A stretch of 64,000 bases of DNA, from assembly GCA_944472135.2 (NCBI GenBank), contig OX235270.1:81725168-81789167 (forward strand). The letters run 5' to 3'. Positions 47,201 through 57,916 of the stretch are shown one piece after another. The notes beneath the pieces are model-generated. The model worked only from the letters and a program-made list of their open reading frames with translations. It searched no databases and was not told the origin of the DNA. Both the position numbers and the translations under genes were made by a program. How positions within the stretch are numbered: position 1 is the stretch's first letter; every line of letters starts with the position of its first letter. The DNA comes from Trichobilharzia regenti. Taxonomy: Eukaryota > Platyhelminthes > Trematoda > Strigeidida > Schistosomatidae.

Positions 47201-50185
47201 ATCCTCTGACATCACACAAACACACATATTATTTCTCCTCATCCTATTCCTCCTCCTGATCGACATGTCTGCTTCGTCTCAATATGCAGCCTTGTCTTCT
47301 CCATATCCATGTATTGGGGACTTCTTTGAAGACTGAACAGGTAGAGTGACAGCTTTCGCGGATACTCACTGACATCCACCTAATATGGACAAGACTTTCA
47401 ACCAACTCGCTTCGATCATCACAACTACTCAGGATGATTCGTTTACACGGTTCGCAGAAATTCTCAGACAATTGTCTCTCAATATACAAATACACATACA
47501 CCTTCTAAGATTTCTCCTCCTACACCTACACCTACACCTACACCTACACCTACTACTTCACCTACAAATACAGCTACACCAACATGTTATCGTTATTCTA
47601 GCTTTTATCCTCCCTCTCAAATACTACTATCTCTCTCCCTGAACATCCAGGTTTCTCGCTCCCATGTCGATATTTTCAAGAAGTCTCTCAACCATCCAGA
47701 GGAAGTGACTAACAGCTACCGAGAATTCGCTTCACAGACAACACATAATATACACTGGACATTCGTGCCACTCACACGGATGATCAGAAGTACTCTGGCT
47801 GATTTATTTACACGGTTATCACAAATCCTCACCACATCCTCTGACATCACACAAACACACATATTATTTCTCCTCATCCTATTCCTCCTCCTGATCGACA
47901 TGTCTGCTTCGTCTCAATATGCAGCCTTGTCTTCTCCATATCCATGTATTGGGGACTTCTTTGAAGACTGAACAGGTAGAGTGACAGCTTTCGCGGATAC
48001 TCACTGACATCCACCTAATATGGACAAGACTTTCAACCAACTCGCTTCGATCATCACAACTACTCAGGATGATTCGTTTACACGGTTCGCAGAAATTCTC
48101 AGACAATTGTCTCTCAATATACAAATACACATACACCTTCTAAGATTTCTCCTCCTACACCTACACCTACACCTACACCTACACCTACACCTACTACTTC
48201 ACCTACAAATACAGCTACACCAACATGTTATCGTTATTCTAGCTTTTATCCTCCCTCTCAAATACTACTATCTCTCTCCCTGAACATCCAGGTTTCTCGC
48301 TCCCATGTCGATATTTTCAAGAAGTCTCTCAACCATCCAGAGGAAGTGACTAACAGCTACCGAGAATTCGCTTCACAGACAACACATAATATACACTGGA
48401 CATTCGTGCCACTCACACGGATGATCAGAAGTACTCTGGCTGACTTTTTTACACGGTTATCACAAATCCTCACCACATCCTCTGACATCACACAAACACA
48501 CATATTATTTCTCCTCATCCTATTCCTCCTCCTGATCGACATGTCTGCTTCGTCTCAATATGCAGCCTTGTCTTCTCCATATCCATGTATTGGGGACTTC
48601 TTTGAAGACTGAACAGGTAGAGTGACAGCTTTCGCGGATACTCACTGACATCCACCTAATATGGACAAGACTTTCAACCAACTCGCTTCGATCATCACAA
48701 CTACTCAGGATGATTCGTTTACACGGTTCGCAGAAATTCTCAGACAATTGTCTCTCAATATACAAATACACATACACCTTCTAAGATTTCTCCTCCTACA
48801 CCTACACCTACACCTACACCTACACCTACACCTACTACTTCACCTACAAATACAGCTACACCAACATGTTATCGTTATTCTAGCTTTTATCCTCCCTCTC
48901 AAATACTACTATCTCTCTCCCTGAACATCCAGGTTTCTCGCTCCCATGTCGATATTTTCAAGAAGTCTCTCAACCATCCAGAGGAAGTGACTAACAGCTA
49001 CCGAGAATTCGCTTCACAGACAACACATAATATACACTGGACATTCGTGCCACTCACACGGATGATCAGAAGTACTCTGGCTGACTTTTTTACACGGTTA
49101 TCACAAATCCTCACCACATCCTCTAACATCACACAAACACACATATTATTTCTCCTCATCCTATTCCTCCTCCTGATTGACATGTCTGCTTCGTCTCAAT
49201 ATGCAGCCTTGTCTTCTCCATATCCATGTATTGGGGACTTCTTTGAAGACTGAACAGGTAGAGTGACAGCTTTCGCGGATACTCACTGACATCCACCTAA
49301 TATGGACAAGACTTTCAACCAACTCGCTTCGATCATCACAACTACTCAGGATGATTCGTTTACACGGTTCGCAGAAATTCTCAGACAATTGTCTCTCAAT
49401 ATACAAATACACATACACCTTCTAAGATTTCTCCTCCTACACCTACACCTACACCTACACCTACACCTACACCTACACCTACACCTACACCTACACCTAC
49501 ACCTACTACTTCACCTACAAATACAGCTACACCAACATGTTATCGTTATTCTAGCTTTTATCCTCCCTCTCAAATACTACTATCTCTCTCCCTGAACATC
49601 CAGGTTTCTCGCTCCCATGTCGATATTTTCAAGAAGTCTCTCAACCATCCAGAGGAAGTGACTAACAGCTACCGAGAATTCGCTTCACAGACAACACATA
49701 ATATACACTGGACATTCGTGCCACTCACACGGATGATCAGAAGTACTCTGGCTGATTTATTTACACGGTTATCACAAATCCTCACCACATCCTCTGACAT
49801 CACACAAACACACATATTATTTCTCCTCATCCTATTCCTCCTCCTGATCGACATGTCTGCTTCGTCTCAATATGCAGCCTTGTCTTCTCCATATCCATGT
49901 ATTGGGGACTTCTTTGAAGACTGAACAGGTAGAGTGACAGCTTTCGCGGATACTCACTGACATCCACCTAATATGGACAAGACTTTCAACCAACTCGCTT
50001 CGATCATCACAACTACTCAGGATGATTCGTTTACACGGTTCGCAGAAATTCTCAGACAATTGTCTCTCAATATACAAATACACATACACCTTCTAAGATT
50101 TCTCCTCCTACACCTACACCTACACCTACACCTACACCTACTACTTCACCTACAAATACAGCTACACCAACATGTTATCTTTATT
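35259..50185 (+). repeat. Satellite zone B: 23 full units plus one partial, ~635 bp
   Basis: Units start at 35259, 35894, 36523, 37158, 37793, 38428, 39057, 39701, 40336, 40971, 41606, 42241, 42880, 43515, 44150, 44791, 45432, 46064, 46705, 47346, 47981, 48622, 49263 and 49934 (partial, diverging at ~50185). Lengths of 629, 635, 641 or 671 reflect a CTACAC tract of 4, 5, 6 or 11 copies; 632, 639 and 644 come from additional small slips. Relative to zone A each unit has a ~75-bp extra segment and an ATG (atggacaag) where A has ATA. Two frames recur per unit: MDKTF... and MTNSY.... Open frames on the minus strand recur only because the unit does. Confidence 0.95.
42280..42870 (+). other. Only satellite unit with both modules in one frame (196 codons)
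   Basis: In this unit a 4-bp slip in the hexanucleotide tract (ctac inserted before ctacac) brings the upstream MDKTF frame and the downstream MTNSYREF frame into one reading frame. The tract is then read as a Pro-Thr repeat (PTPTPT) followed by a Ser/Thr/Pro-rich linker. The two flanking modules are related, D-x-FTR-x3-IL...LLRFLLL and D-x-FTR-x3-IL...LILFLLL. It may show what the ancestral coding unit looked like. No promoter or signal peptide is evident, and expression is not implied. Confidence 0.5.
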
Positions 50186-50589
50186 TTACAAGTGTGGCAA
50201 TTTTCATGAATTTTTAACCAAATGCTCAGGGATCAATTCTCTGTCAAACCATACAAACCAACACTATATTAAATTAGCTGTCTTAGGTTGATTATTCATA
50301 CTATTTTATGGTATGTTCCAACCAGTTCTCGAAAATTGTCCTACCGTCTCTTTTAAAAACAGAAACATATTTGGACCTTTCCTGTTACACAGTTATTTTT
50401 TGTTCATGATAAATGGTCCTCTTAAATGTTTTTAAGAAATACACCGCATTTCTTATGGATTTTTAGATTAAATTGTTCCACCTACTCTTGAGTAGCTTAG
50501 CAATGTCAAGACTAAGAAATTCTAAGCACGTCGACAAATATCAATGAGATGCTCACTAGCGACTTGACATATTCAAGTAGGTAGTTACC
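50186..50589. other. Right flank of the array, no gene seen
   Basis: AT-rich unique-looking sequence directly after the array breaks off mid-unit. No supported feature. Confidence 0.4.
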
Positions 50590-50900
50590 TGGGGCTCTAG
50601 TAAGAAGTCGTGACCAATAGGGTACAACAGGTTGGGTGTGAGGACAAATACTCGCCGAAGACATTGACTAGCGGTTGCGCTATACGTGGATTGGCAGAAG
50701 TTAGAATTCATGGGCTGGCCAGTGAATTGTGTCCCAGTGGCTGAATGGTATACGACCTAGCTCGTCTTGTAACCGGAAGGTCCTGGTTTCGAGTCCCAGT
50801 GGGTGCGTACTGCCGATGAGGATCCAGTACTGCTTGGATGTTTTCCAATTGTGTTCTAACTAATGTCAGCTCATGATGAAATTCAGAATTTCTGTAAGTG
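50590..50900 (+). mobile_element. tRNA-derived SINE family 2, copy 1
   Basis: Contains gtcccagtggctgaatggta (A-box-like), then cttgtaaccggaaggtcc and a B-box-like ggtttcgagtccc. The leading segment with gtgaggacaaatactcgcc and agaagttagaattcatg recurs in the copies at 61200, 61840 (minus) and 62140. It is therefore a dispersed pol-III-type element of about 300 bp, not a tRNA gene. Confidence 0.72.
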
Positions 50901-50934
50901 AAATCATCTCCTTTTTCCTCAGGCTTTAATTTTT

Positions 50935-51125
50935 TTATTTTTTTGATTACAGCTTGTTTCTACACTGTATTTTTGGTACAAGTATGGAATTTTCAGCATG
51001 GATATCGGTAGCCCAAATTTTGCAGACCGACCATAGATATAGGGTGTGAGTCGGCAGGGAATCGAACCTCGGACCATGTGCATGGTCGGCGACGGTCCTC
51101 ACCGCTGTGCCACCGACGCACTTGA
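50935..51125 (-). mobile_element. tRNA-derived SINE family 3, copy 1
   Basis: On the minus strand, gtcggtggcacagcggtgag and gaggttcgattccctgccgac form a tRNA-like head. The terminal gtcgg and ccgac can pair as an acceptor stem and the B box is well preserved. A tail with tgctgaaaattccatacttg follows, ending in an A-rich run (aatcaaaaaaataaaaaaatt). A second head of this family is at 62870-63100. Confidence 0.7.
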
Positions 51126-52085
51126 TTTCAGTATTTGAATTAATATATAGCGCACCTTGACAGCTGATTCCATTTTCTTACCGACTACATTAGAAACTAT
51201 GTGGATTAAAATATCTAATAGATTTACTGAATCATTATATCTAGGGGATTTGTGTTGATATGCTGCCGGAATGGCTTCTTGTGATGTACGTCCCCATCAA
51301 TGAGGTGAGAACGCACTCTTAATAACTACGAATATGCGTTAACGACAAGTTCTAATAAACACGAAATTTGACCACATAATCTCCTAACAATTGCAATTAT
51401 TTCAATAATATATCGACAGTATTGATCTGACTTTGTCTCATTTAGTATTTACTAGTTACTACGACCACACACAAGCTCATTAGTCATTTCCATGGTAGCT
51501 GGAAGAAAGCCTTAGGGATTAGAATGAAAGTAAAACGCAGCTAATAATTTGACCTCACAGCTCAGTGAGAGGCTAGTGTTTCAAATGTTACGAACACACA
51601 GGTGTCTAATTACAGAAATTATTAATGTATCTGTAAAACAGACAAGTTAGCAAGTATGTGTGTGCAACTTTATGTGTATTCAAGACGCAGTAATAAAAAT
51701 TGTTCTTAATACTATATACAGTATTCATGCATAGGTCAGATTTATTAGATAATGCTAATACTGAATAGATTATATGTGAAACTGTATTAAATAAAGGGAA
51801 TGCTTCTGTTTCACTAAATAATAATACTCCTACAGGATCTTATTCGTGGTGTAATAATTTTAGGGAATTTACATTATTATTATGATTCCTATTTTTCGCA
51901 TGGGTTCTGAATGGAAAACATAGAGAGTCAACAGCACATCTCCATCATCTTCTCCCTCATGTAACCCCCTGGCCACTTCCCAACTTGTCGTTCCCCGTTC
52001 TGGCTTCACTGTAGTGGTGACCTGGCTAACACGCGATGTCATTCAACTGTTTCCGCAATACAGCGTCCAATTCATCTCCATTTTA
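51126..52085. other. Intergenic, nothing recognised
   Basis: AT-rich sequence with no coding frame of note. Confidence 0.4.
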
Positions 52086-52965
52086 TTCGGAATATTTGTT
52101 GGGCGATGAGAAGACTCTAGAAGATCTGGATTTCGCAGATGATATATGTCGAAGACTTACAGACGAAAACCAACAAACTGGCTGAAGGGGGCAGGACTCC
52201 AAGGGAACATAGAGAAAACGGAGGTGATGAAGATAACCATCGAACCGTCACAGCAACAACAACAACCAGCATCAACCACCCTCAGCGGGAGAGATTTGAC
52301 TGAGGTTACCTCCTTCACTTGTCTAGGCAGTAAGCATCATTTCAACTATAGGCATTCGGAACGGATGAAGATATCAAAGACAGGATCGAAAAGGCAAGAT
52401 AAGCCGTCATCAACATGAAAATGCTTTGGAAATCTTCTGCACTCAGTCAGCATAAAGAACAAGATTCGGATTTTCAACACCAATGTCAAGTTGGTCACTA
52501 TTTCTTAACTGATCAGAAACTTGAACTGCATGTCACGAAGAGGATTTTCAACAGTTCGCAGACTTTCATCAACAGCTGCCCACTTCGCTGGCTCCATACT
52601 GAAGATCAAATGGCCAGAAAGAATAAGCAACAAGAAGCTCTGGCTGGGAGAAAACCAACCAAGAGGTGATCGCTCAACAAATATGCAGGAGAAAGTGGAG
52701 ATGGTTTGATCGGGCATACATTGAGAAGACCGTCGAATGACATCGCGCGCAATGCAGGTCATCGACTGGGTGGAATTCCAGTGGAAAGCGACGAGTGGGT
52801 CGTCAGTGCAAGGATGACACGGAGGAAATCGTGTGAGGAGAAGATGAGAGATTATGGGTAACCGCGGTCGAAGTTGAAGAGGATGGCAGAAGATTGGACA
52901 GAGTGGAGATGTGTTGTTGAAGCCCTATGTTTCACTTGGAATGCAAGGGAACAATAATAATAATA
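52086..52965 (+). pseudogene. RTE-like LINE, 3' half
   Basis: Decayed but readable in several frames: the catalytic region remnant LEDLDFADD (52110-52140), GNIEKTEVMKI, the GRDLTEVTSFTCLGS strand (52280-52335), then IFNTNVK-like and QTFINSC...ILKIKWPERISNKKLW and NDI...EWNPVESDEWVVSAR-like segments to about 52820. This is the RT-thumb and C-terminal region of the RTE-type elements common in schistosomes. An AAT-rich tail (aataataataataacaac) ends it at ~52965. Frames are broken by indels, so it is inactive. Confidence 0.8.
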
Positions 52966-52969
52966 ACAA

Positions 52970-53510
52970 CAGGTGGTTGGTTGATTCGTTCCCAGAGCTC
53001 CTTGTTGCTAACTCTTCCCACCAGCCACCCGATATTCAGTAGGGAGCTAGCAAAGGAAGCTGTCGATAAAAGTCGGAAACCTATTAGAAATGCTTTTCGT
53101 GATGGAGTCACCAAGTTTTTTTTTAATCTACATAGAAGAACTGACCAACTTAACATTGATGTTGAAAATCCGAATTTAATTGTTTATGATACGGAGTACA
53201 GAAGATCTCAAAACTAAATTCAGGATGATGAAGGTTTGTCCTGCCTTTCGGATCCTGGCTGGTTTTCTTATCCTCATCCGTGTGGCTTGCCCATAGTTAA
53301 AACTATGCTGCCTAGATAGGTGAAGGCAGTGACCTCTTTCAAATTTCTTCCGTTGACAGTGATTCGTACTTGCTATTGTTTGTCACTCCATCTTCTCTGT
53401 ATTCAATTGAAGTCCTATCTTTTCTGCCTACCTCTCCGACTAACTGGTTGGTTTTCTCCTCTATGTCTTGGAGTTTATACCCCACTAGACATAAATCATC
53501 CGTGATAAAT
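52970..53510 (-). pseudogene. Second RTE-like fragment, opposite strand
   Basis: On the minus strand, 53075-52970 encodes LLNIGWLVGRVSNKELWERI, the same conserved post-RT block as in the neighbouring plus-strand copy. 53510-53220 encodes eroded RT sequence (EEKTNQLVGEVG and a diverged TFTYLGS-like strand). The two copies lie tail to tail, separated by the AAT-rich tail at ~52965. A ~140-bp stretch between the two blocks was not recognised and may be a deletion or an insertion. Confidence 0.65.
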
Positions 53511-53694
53511 AAATAATAATAATATTATAAATATCAAGTATTAACTGACTTTAAATCTGGAGTTCATTTATGAAGTAAATATTAACAGCTGTTGAAACAG
53601 CAGAAGGCAAGATATGGTAGCCGAGGTATATATTCAAATGATCAAATAGATATTTATATCTATACAGTTTATATTCTTTAACCAATCACTGAGC

Positions 53695-53835
53695 GTGTGA
53701 TTTTGGTTTACATAATAATAATAATAATAATGATTTACTTTATTCCAAAAACAGTACTTGTGATACAGATTGGAATTTTCAGCATTGATCACAATATTGC
53801 ATCTAATTTCCTCAAATTATAAATAAAATTAATCA
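53695..53835 (-). repeat. Retroelement 3' tail with ATT repeat
   Basis: The minus strand reads tgctgaaaattccaatctgt, close to the tail of the SINE at 50935-51125, and ends in (ATT)n at 53711-53731. It appears to be an isolated 3' end of a LINE or SINE of the same tail family. Confidence 0.5.
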
Positions 53836-54942
53836 CACAGAAAAATTTTCACATTTACAATAGAGGTAGTGTCAAAAACATGCAGCATATAAAATGGAAA
53901 TAGCAATAATAATGATAACAGCTAGGGTAGTAATAATAATAATAATACAAGTGAAAATTGCCGTTGGCTTGTGTCACACAGTATTGGCAATGTGGTATAG
54001 AAATCCTAACATGTTTAAAAATATTGAATATAATGTTCTTTCTACATGATATGGGGAAGGAAAAAACATAGATTACAGCCGTCATGGAGATAAGTTGGTG
54101 TTTGCAATTATGAGAGTAAAACAGAGAATTAACAGGACCATAAATATAATAGAAGTAATAAAAGTAAAACTTGAAGGTATGTAAGGATGCATGGAGGAAA
54201 TTGTTTATTTACTAGATGAAAGAAGGTTAGTTAATTCTTGCCTGACACTATTTTCATCACATAAAATACGTGCCAAGTATGGTATCATAGAATTCTTATA
54301 CTTAGACGTGCGAGCACATTAAACAACATGAAATAAAATGTTCTAATACAAACATATTATTCTGTGGGGAATATTGTGAGAATAATGTTCCGTTGGAACA
54401 CATTGTCTGTATCACACCACCCCACACTATGAATGAAATGATAGCAAACAAAGGTAATTTAGAAATTATTATCAAGTGTTATTCGATAGGCGAATTTAGG
54501 ACTTATGTTTCGCCATAATAATATATTTCTGTCACAATAAGTAAGTCTGTTCTATTATTCAGACAGAGCACCCATTTTTCAAAAACCACGAAATTTGGTC
54601 ATTATAGAAGCTTCCGTTCTATGATCCCTCATAGAGATAAGAACCTATCATTTCGGTCCAATAAATAAAAGTAGCAGAAAATTATTCATAAGTTATAATA
54701 AATCTCATTACAAACAAAAAAGGAGAAAGTTGACATACTGCATAATAAAATAAAAGGTCTGTTGATATTAATAACCTAACTCTTGAGTTTTCATTTGAGA
54801 ATAAAAAGAAGAGAAAACTGTTTTCAACTAATCCACCTCTTATTGTTGTAAGTAGCAGGCGATTAGACTTGTAAAGAGGTCTGATAGTTATCTATTAGAA
54901 ATAATATGAAGTCTGAATAACTGATTCATAGATAATCCCCAT
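53836..54942. other. AT-rich intergenic, nothing recognised
   Basis: Simple AAT runs near 53930-53950; otherwise no gene or repeat unit could be supported. Confidence 0.4.
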
Positions 54943-55139
54943 CCAGTCATTCATGAAAACAAAACACATAGTTCAGTGAAGAGTCTCTTTTCGGCGAATT
55001 CATTTTCTTAGCTGTACAATCGCATATATATATATATATATATATTATTTTGTATGTATATGTACATTAAGTTTGTCACACAATTGGTTATAGTTATTTT
55101 AACTTAACAGGTGAAGATTGGTAATTGGAGTTATGTAAT
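54943..55139. repeat. Left inverted terminal repeat
   Basis: Pairs with 56815-57011. It contains an (AT)n run at 55024-55047 that is longer than in the right copy, and the segment gtgaagattggtaattggag, which is exactly matched in inverse at the right end. Confidence 0.9.
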
Positions 55140-56247
55140 GCAATCGCACTTCTTCCAATTCTGGATATGTCAGGTTCCCCTTACCATTCTATTGCAAAAT
55201 GGCTGGCAGATATTCTGGAACCTGTAAGGAAACATTTATGTACGCATTCGCTCTGTGACACCTTCCAGTTCATCGACTGCATACAAGACCTGAATGTATC
55301 TAACAAAATTATGCTGTCCATCTACATTGAGTCACTTTTAATCAATGTCCCACTCACGGAAACGGTCTGCTTTATATGCAAATATATAGATGATAATCAT
55401 CTCAATACTGGAATAACAACAACATATTTTAAGGAATTACTATTGAGATATACTCTGAACGTCCAGTTCACATTCAACGACACCAACTACAGACAAAAAG
55501 ATGGTATTGTAATGAGATCTCCGTTGGGTCCACTACTATCAGATTGCATCGTGGCAATCCTCGAGAAAGGTCCACTAAAGCCGAGCATTGACAATTTAAG
55601 ACTGCATAAAACATACGTAGACGACATTTTCGTTATTAATGACAACAACAATGACCCCAATCTACTGCTGAAGGCATTTAACTGTTGTCATCCAGCAATA
55701 AAATTCACTACTGAAATGGAAAACGAATCAAAAGTTCCGTTTCTTGATGTGAAACTAACAAGAAGAGCTGATGGGACCTTAAGAAGATCGATCCGTAGAA
55801 AAGCTACTTGGTCAACTAACAAGCTTCTATAGCTGGGTACCCATTCAACAAAAGCGGAATTTAATTAAATCACTTACCACCCGCATCCGACGCATCTGTA
55901 GTCCCGACATTGCGGAAACAGAATTAGATAATCTAAGAGAAATCTTCATCCAAAATGGATATCCAATAAGATTCATTGACAAAAATATCAAACCAAGAAT
56001 TCGGAGAAAAGAAACTTCACTCTCACCTAAAAAGAAACTTTACATGAACTTGGATTTCAAGGGAGATTTAACAAGCGATATTCTCAAGAGAAGGATCACA
56101 TCATTTCTGAGAACATTTTTTGCAGCAACGCTAAGAATAGTGTTCTCCAGTCGCCCATCGATCTGCAGAAGCCTCAAGGACAAGATCCTGCATCTGACTA
56201 CTTCTATGTGTATATATCAGTTCACCTGCTGCTGTGGGGCCACGTAA
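55125..56247 (+). pseudogene. Penelope-like reverse transcriptase
   Basis: First frame, 55125-55832: SPYHSIAKWLADIL (residues 18-31), the YIESLLINVPLTETV block (normally DVESLFTNVP), RQKDGIVMRSPLGPLLSD (normally GSPLGP), the catalytic YVDDIFVI and VPFLDVKLTRRADGTL. A frame change at ~55815 continues into FYSWVPIQQKR and RRICSPDIAE through 56247. These are the diagnostic blocks of Penelope-like RT, a telomerase-related group. YVDD is intact but the frame breaks and lost N-terminus make this copy inactive. The first ~15 residues overlap the inverted repeat, so the true N-terminus is missing. Confidence 0.83.
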
Positions 56248-56541
56248 ATCGATCTTTCGACGCACACCCTGTCCAAGAGGATTCAAGAACACTTTCCAGT
56301 ATGGTTGCAAATATGTAATAGTGGTGCAATAAGGAGTGCGATCATTGAACACCTGGTTAACACTGATCATTCCATCTCAACAAACGCCTCCTTCAAAGTA
56401 ATCTACAGAGTGAAGAATAACCTACCAAAGACAATACGGTTTCGTCTTCTTTGTATCACCGAAGCTCTGACTATTCACATAGAAAAACCGGAGCTGTGCA
56501 TACAAAACAGAATTACTCAATCAATCTTACTGTCATGGTAA
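56206..56541 (+). pseudogene. GIY-YIG-type endonuclease end of the Penelope element
   Basis: CIYQFTCCCGAT marks the start of the C-terminal GIY-YIG domain. The next codon, tyrosine in relatives, is TAA here, and the YIGRTTR motif is decayed. Downstream, TLSKRIQEHFPVWL, SAIIEHLVNTDHSI, FKVIYRVKNNLPKTIRFRLL and EALTIHIEKPELC follow in the order known for this family. The domain nicks DNA for insertion in active elements; here the stop removes it. Confidence 0.78.
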
Positions 56542-56814
56542 CAACTTCGTTGATTTTGATGACCTAATTTTGTTTGTTTGTCTGTTCTCTAATTTCTTAT
56601 AATTCTCTTATAGCTTATAATTCTTCTCTTCATTTGGAACTCTTACGTAATTTAATATTCTCTACTTTGTTCCTATGTGTATCCTGCGTAAAACTCAATC
56701 ATCAAACTATTCATATTATTACATAACTTCCTTTTTAACAACTATTTGTGACAACTCATCACTTTTGTTACTACCTAAATTTCATTAACACCTAATATTC
56801 TTGACCGATTTTGA

Positions 56815-57011
56815 ATTACGTAACTCCAATTACCAATCTTCACCTGTTTAGTTAAAATAACCATAACCAATTGTGTTTTTGTTTGACAAACTTAATGTAC
56901 ATATACATCCAAAATAACACATATATATTTGCGATTGTACAGCTAAGAAAATGAATTCGCCGAAAAGAGACTCTTCACTGAACTATGTGTTTTGTTTTCA
57001 TGAATGACTGG
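56815..57011. repeat. Right inverted terminal repeat
   Basis: Reverse complement of 54943-55139. Differences are a shorter AT run, an aacaaaa insertion near 56870-56880 and scattered substitutions. Confidence 0.9.
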
Positions 57012-57770
57012 TTAACTGAATTTCAACACAGAAATTTGCACGAAACTGCCACAGTTCCAGTTGCTACATTCCATTTAGCGAAAAAGGGTAGAGAAAAGAA
57101 GAGAGACGTTCAAAAGAACTTTAACGGGCATAAATGTACTAGGGGAAGGAATAGTAACATGGAGAAACATGAAGACATAATGTGTCTGGTAGATTATAAG
57201 GAGTGGATAGCATCTATGACACTGCCAGCCGTTTGATGCAAATCATTTAAAGTCTCCAGCAATTGTTTGTTAGCGTCTCGAAGACGTGAGCCAGGCTGTG
57301 TGTACCACCTACATGGTTGGAACTAACCATCAGAGAATTCACAGAGTGATGAGATGGCTTGGCCATCCCTAATGCTTTTCAAACTTGAGGTAATGTCAGC
57401 CGAAATCGCTCGACGAGGATGATGGTTCCTTTGTGACGTTCGCTGAGGTGATTTCGAGTCATAAGATACAATTAAGTGAAAGCACTCAATCTAGATCGTA
57501 GACTTTTTAGTAGTTACCAGCGGAGCATTTTACATCTTCGAAAGAACTGGTGCCTTTGTAACCACTTTAAAATGAAGCAACTAATGCTAAAACTGCAAAC
57601 TTTACTAGTAAACCATTTGATTAAGTGAGATTGTCCTGCCTATTGATTCCAGACATTCATCACTAATTGTAGAATCACCATCTTAAGAAAAACTCCGAGC
57701 CTAATGATCGTAGTTAAAACTTGTTGGGTAAAATCTAGCCAAAATTACATACTATATGATTCAATTTTAG
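57012..57770. other. Intergenic, nothing recognised
   Basis: A small plus-strand frame at 56985-57236 starts inside the inverted repeat and has no coding signature. The rest carries no supported gene. Confidence 0.4.
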
Positions 57771-57916
57771 ATTTTCCCGTCGACTGATTGGTCAGAAGTG
57801 CTCGGTCTCAGGTTGATTTCTCATTACATACCCAGAAATCGTCGAAGTATCTGGATAAGAGGCCGACATGTCAACCTGAGACCGAGCACTTTGGTTCAAT
57901 CAATCGACGGAGAAAT
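57771..57916. repeat. Hairpin of two inverted SINE heads
   Basis: Arms 57771-57816 and 57871-57916 are imperfect reverse complements of about 46 bp, sharing the exact block gtgctcggtctcaggttga and its complement, with a 54-bp loop. The right arm is the head of the SINE at 57871-58139. A partial third copy of the outer arm (gattttcccgt...actgactgg) is at about 63893-63915. Confidence 0.75.

Larger units (their letters stand above)
54943..57011 (+). mobile_element. Penelope-like element with inverted terminal repeats
   Basis: A 2.07-kb unit. Its two ends are inverted copies of about 197 bp (54943-55139 and 56815-57011), running from ccagtcattca to gtaat and interrupted only by a short (AT)n length difference and a few bases. 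Between them lies one Penelope-type coding region (RT then GIY-YIG-type endonuclease), 5'-truncated and with a few breaks. Penelope elements are known to carry LTR-like repeats in direct or inverted orientation, which fits. No clear target duplication was seen. Confidence 0.85.

Noticed and set aside
35430..50140. CCTACA tract as an interstitial telomere
   Set aside because: Flatworm telomeres are TTAGGG; the complementary TGTAGG differs and occurs only as short tracts at one fixed position in each B unit.
20711..50185. Direct repeats resembling a CRISPR array
   Set aside because: Units are whole 559-635-bp tandem copies without short repeats alternating with unique spacers, in a eukaryotic genome.
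20711..50185. Array as a pure assembly artefact
   Set aside because: Exact repeats can be mis-assembled and the copy number may be wrong, but scattered unit-specific variants, varying tract lengths, a hybrid unit and a transposon with target duplication argue for a real array.
20871..50209. Dozens of 60-129-codon frames in the array as a gene family
   Set aside because: They recur only because the unit is tandemly copied; both strands give open frames equally. No promoter, signal peptide or splice structure supports them individually.
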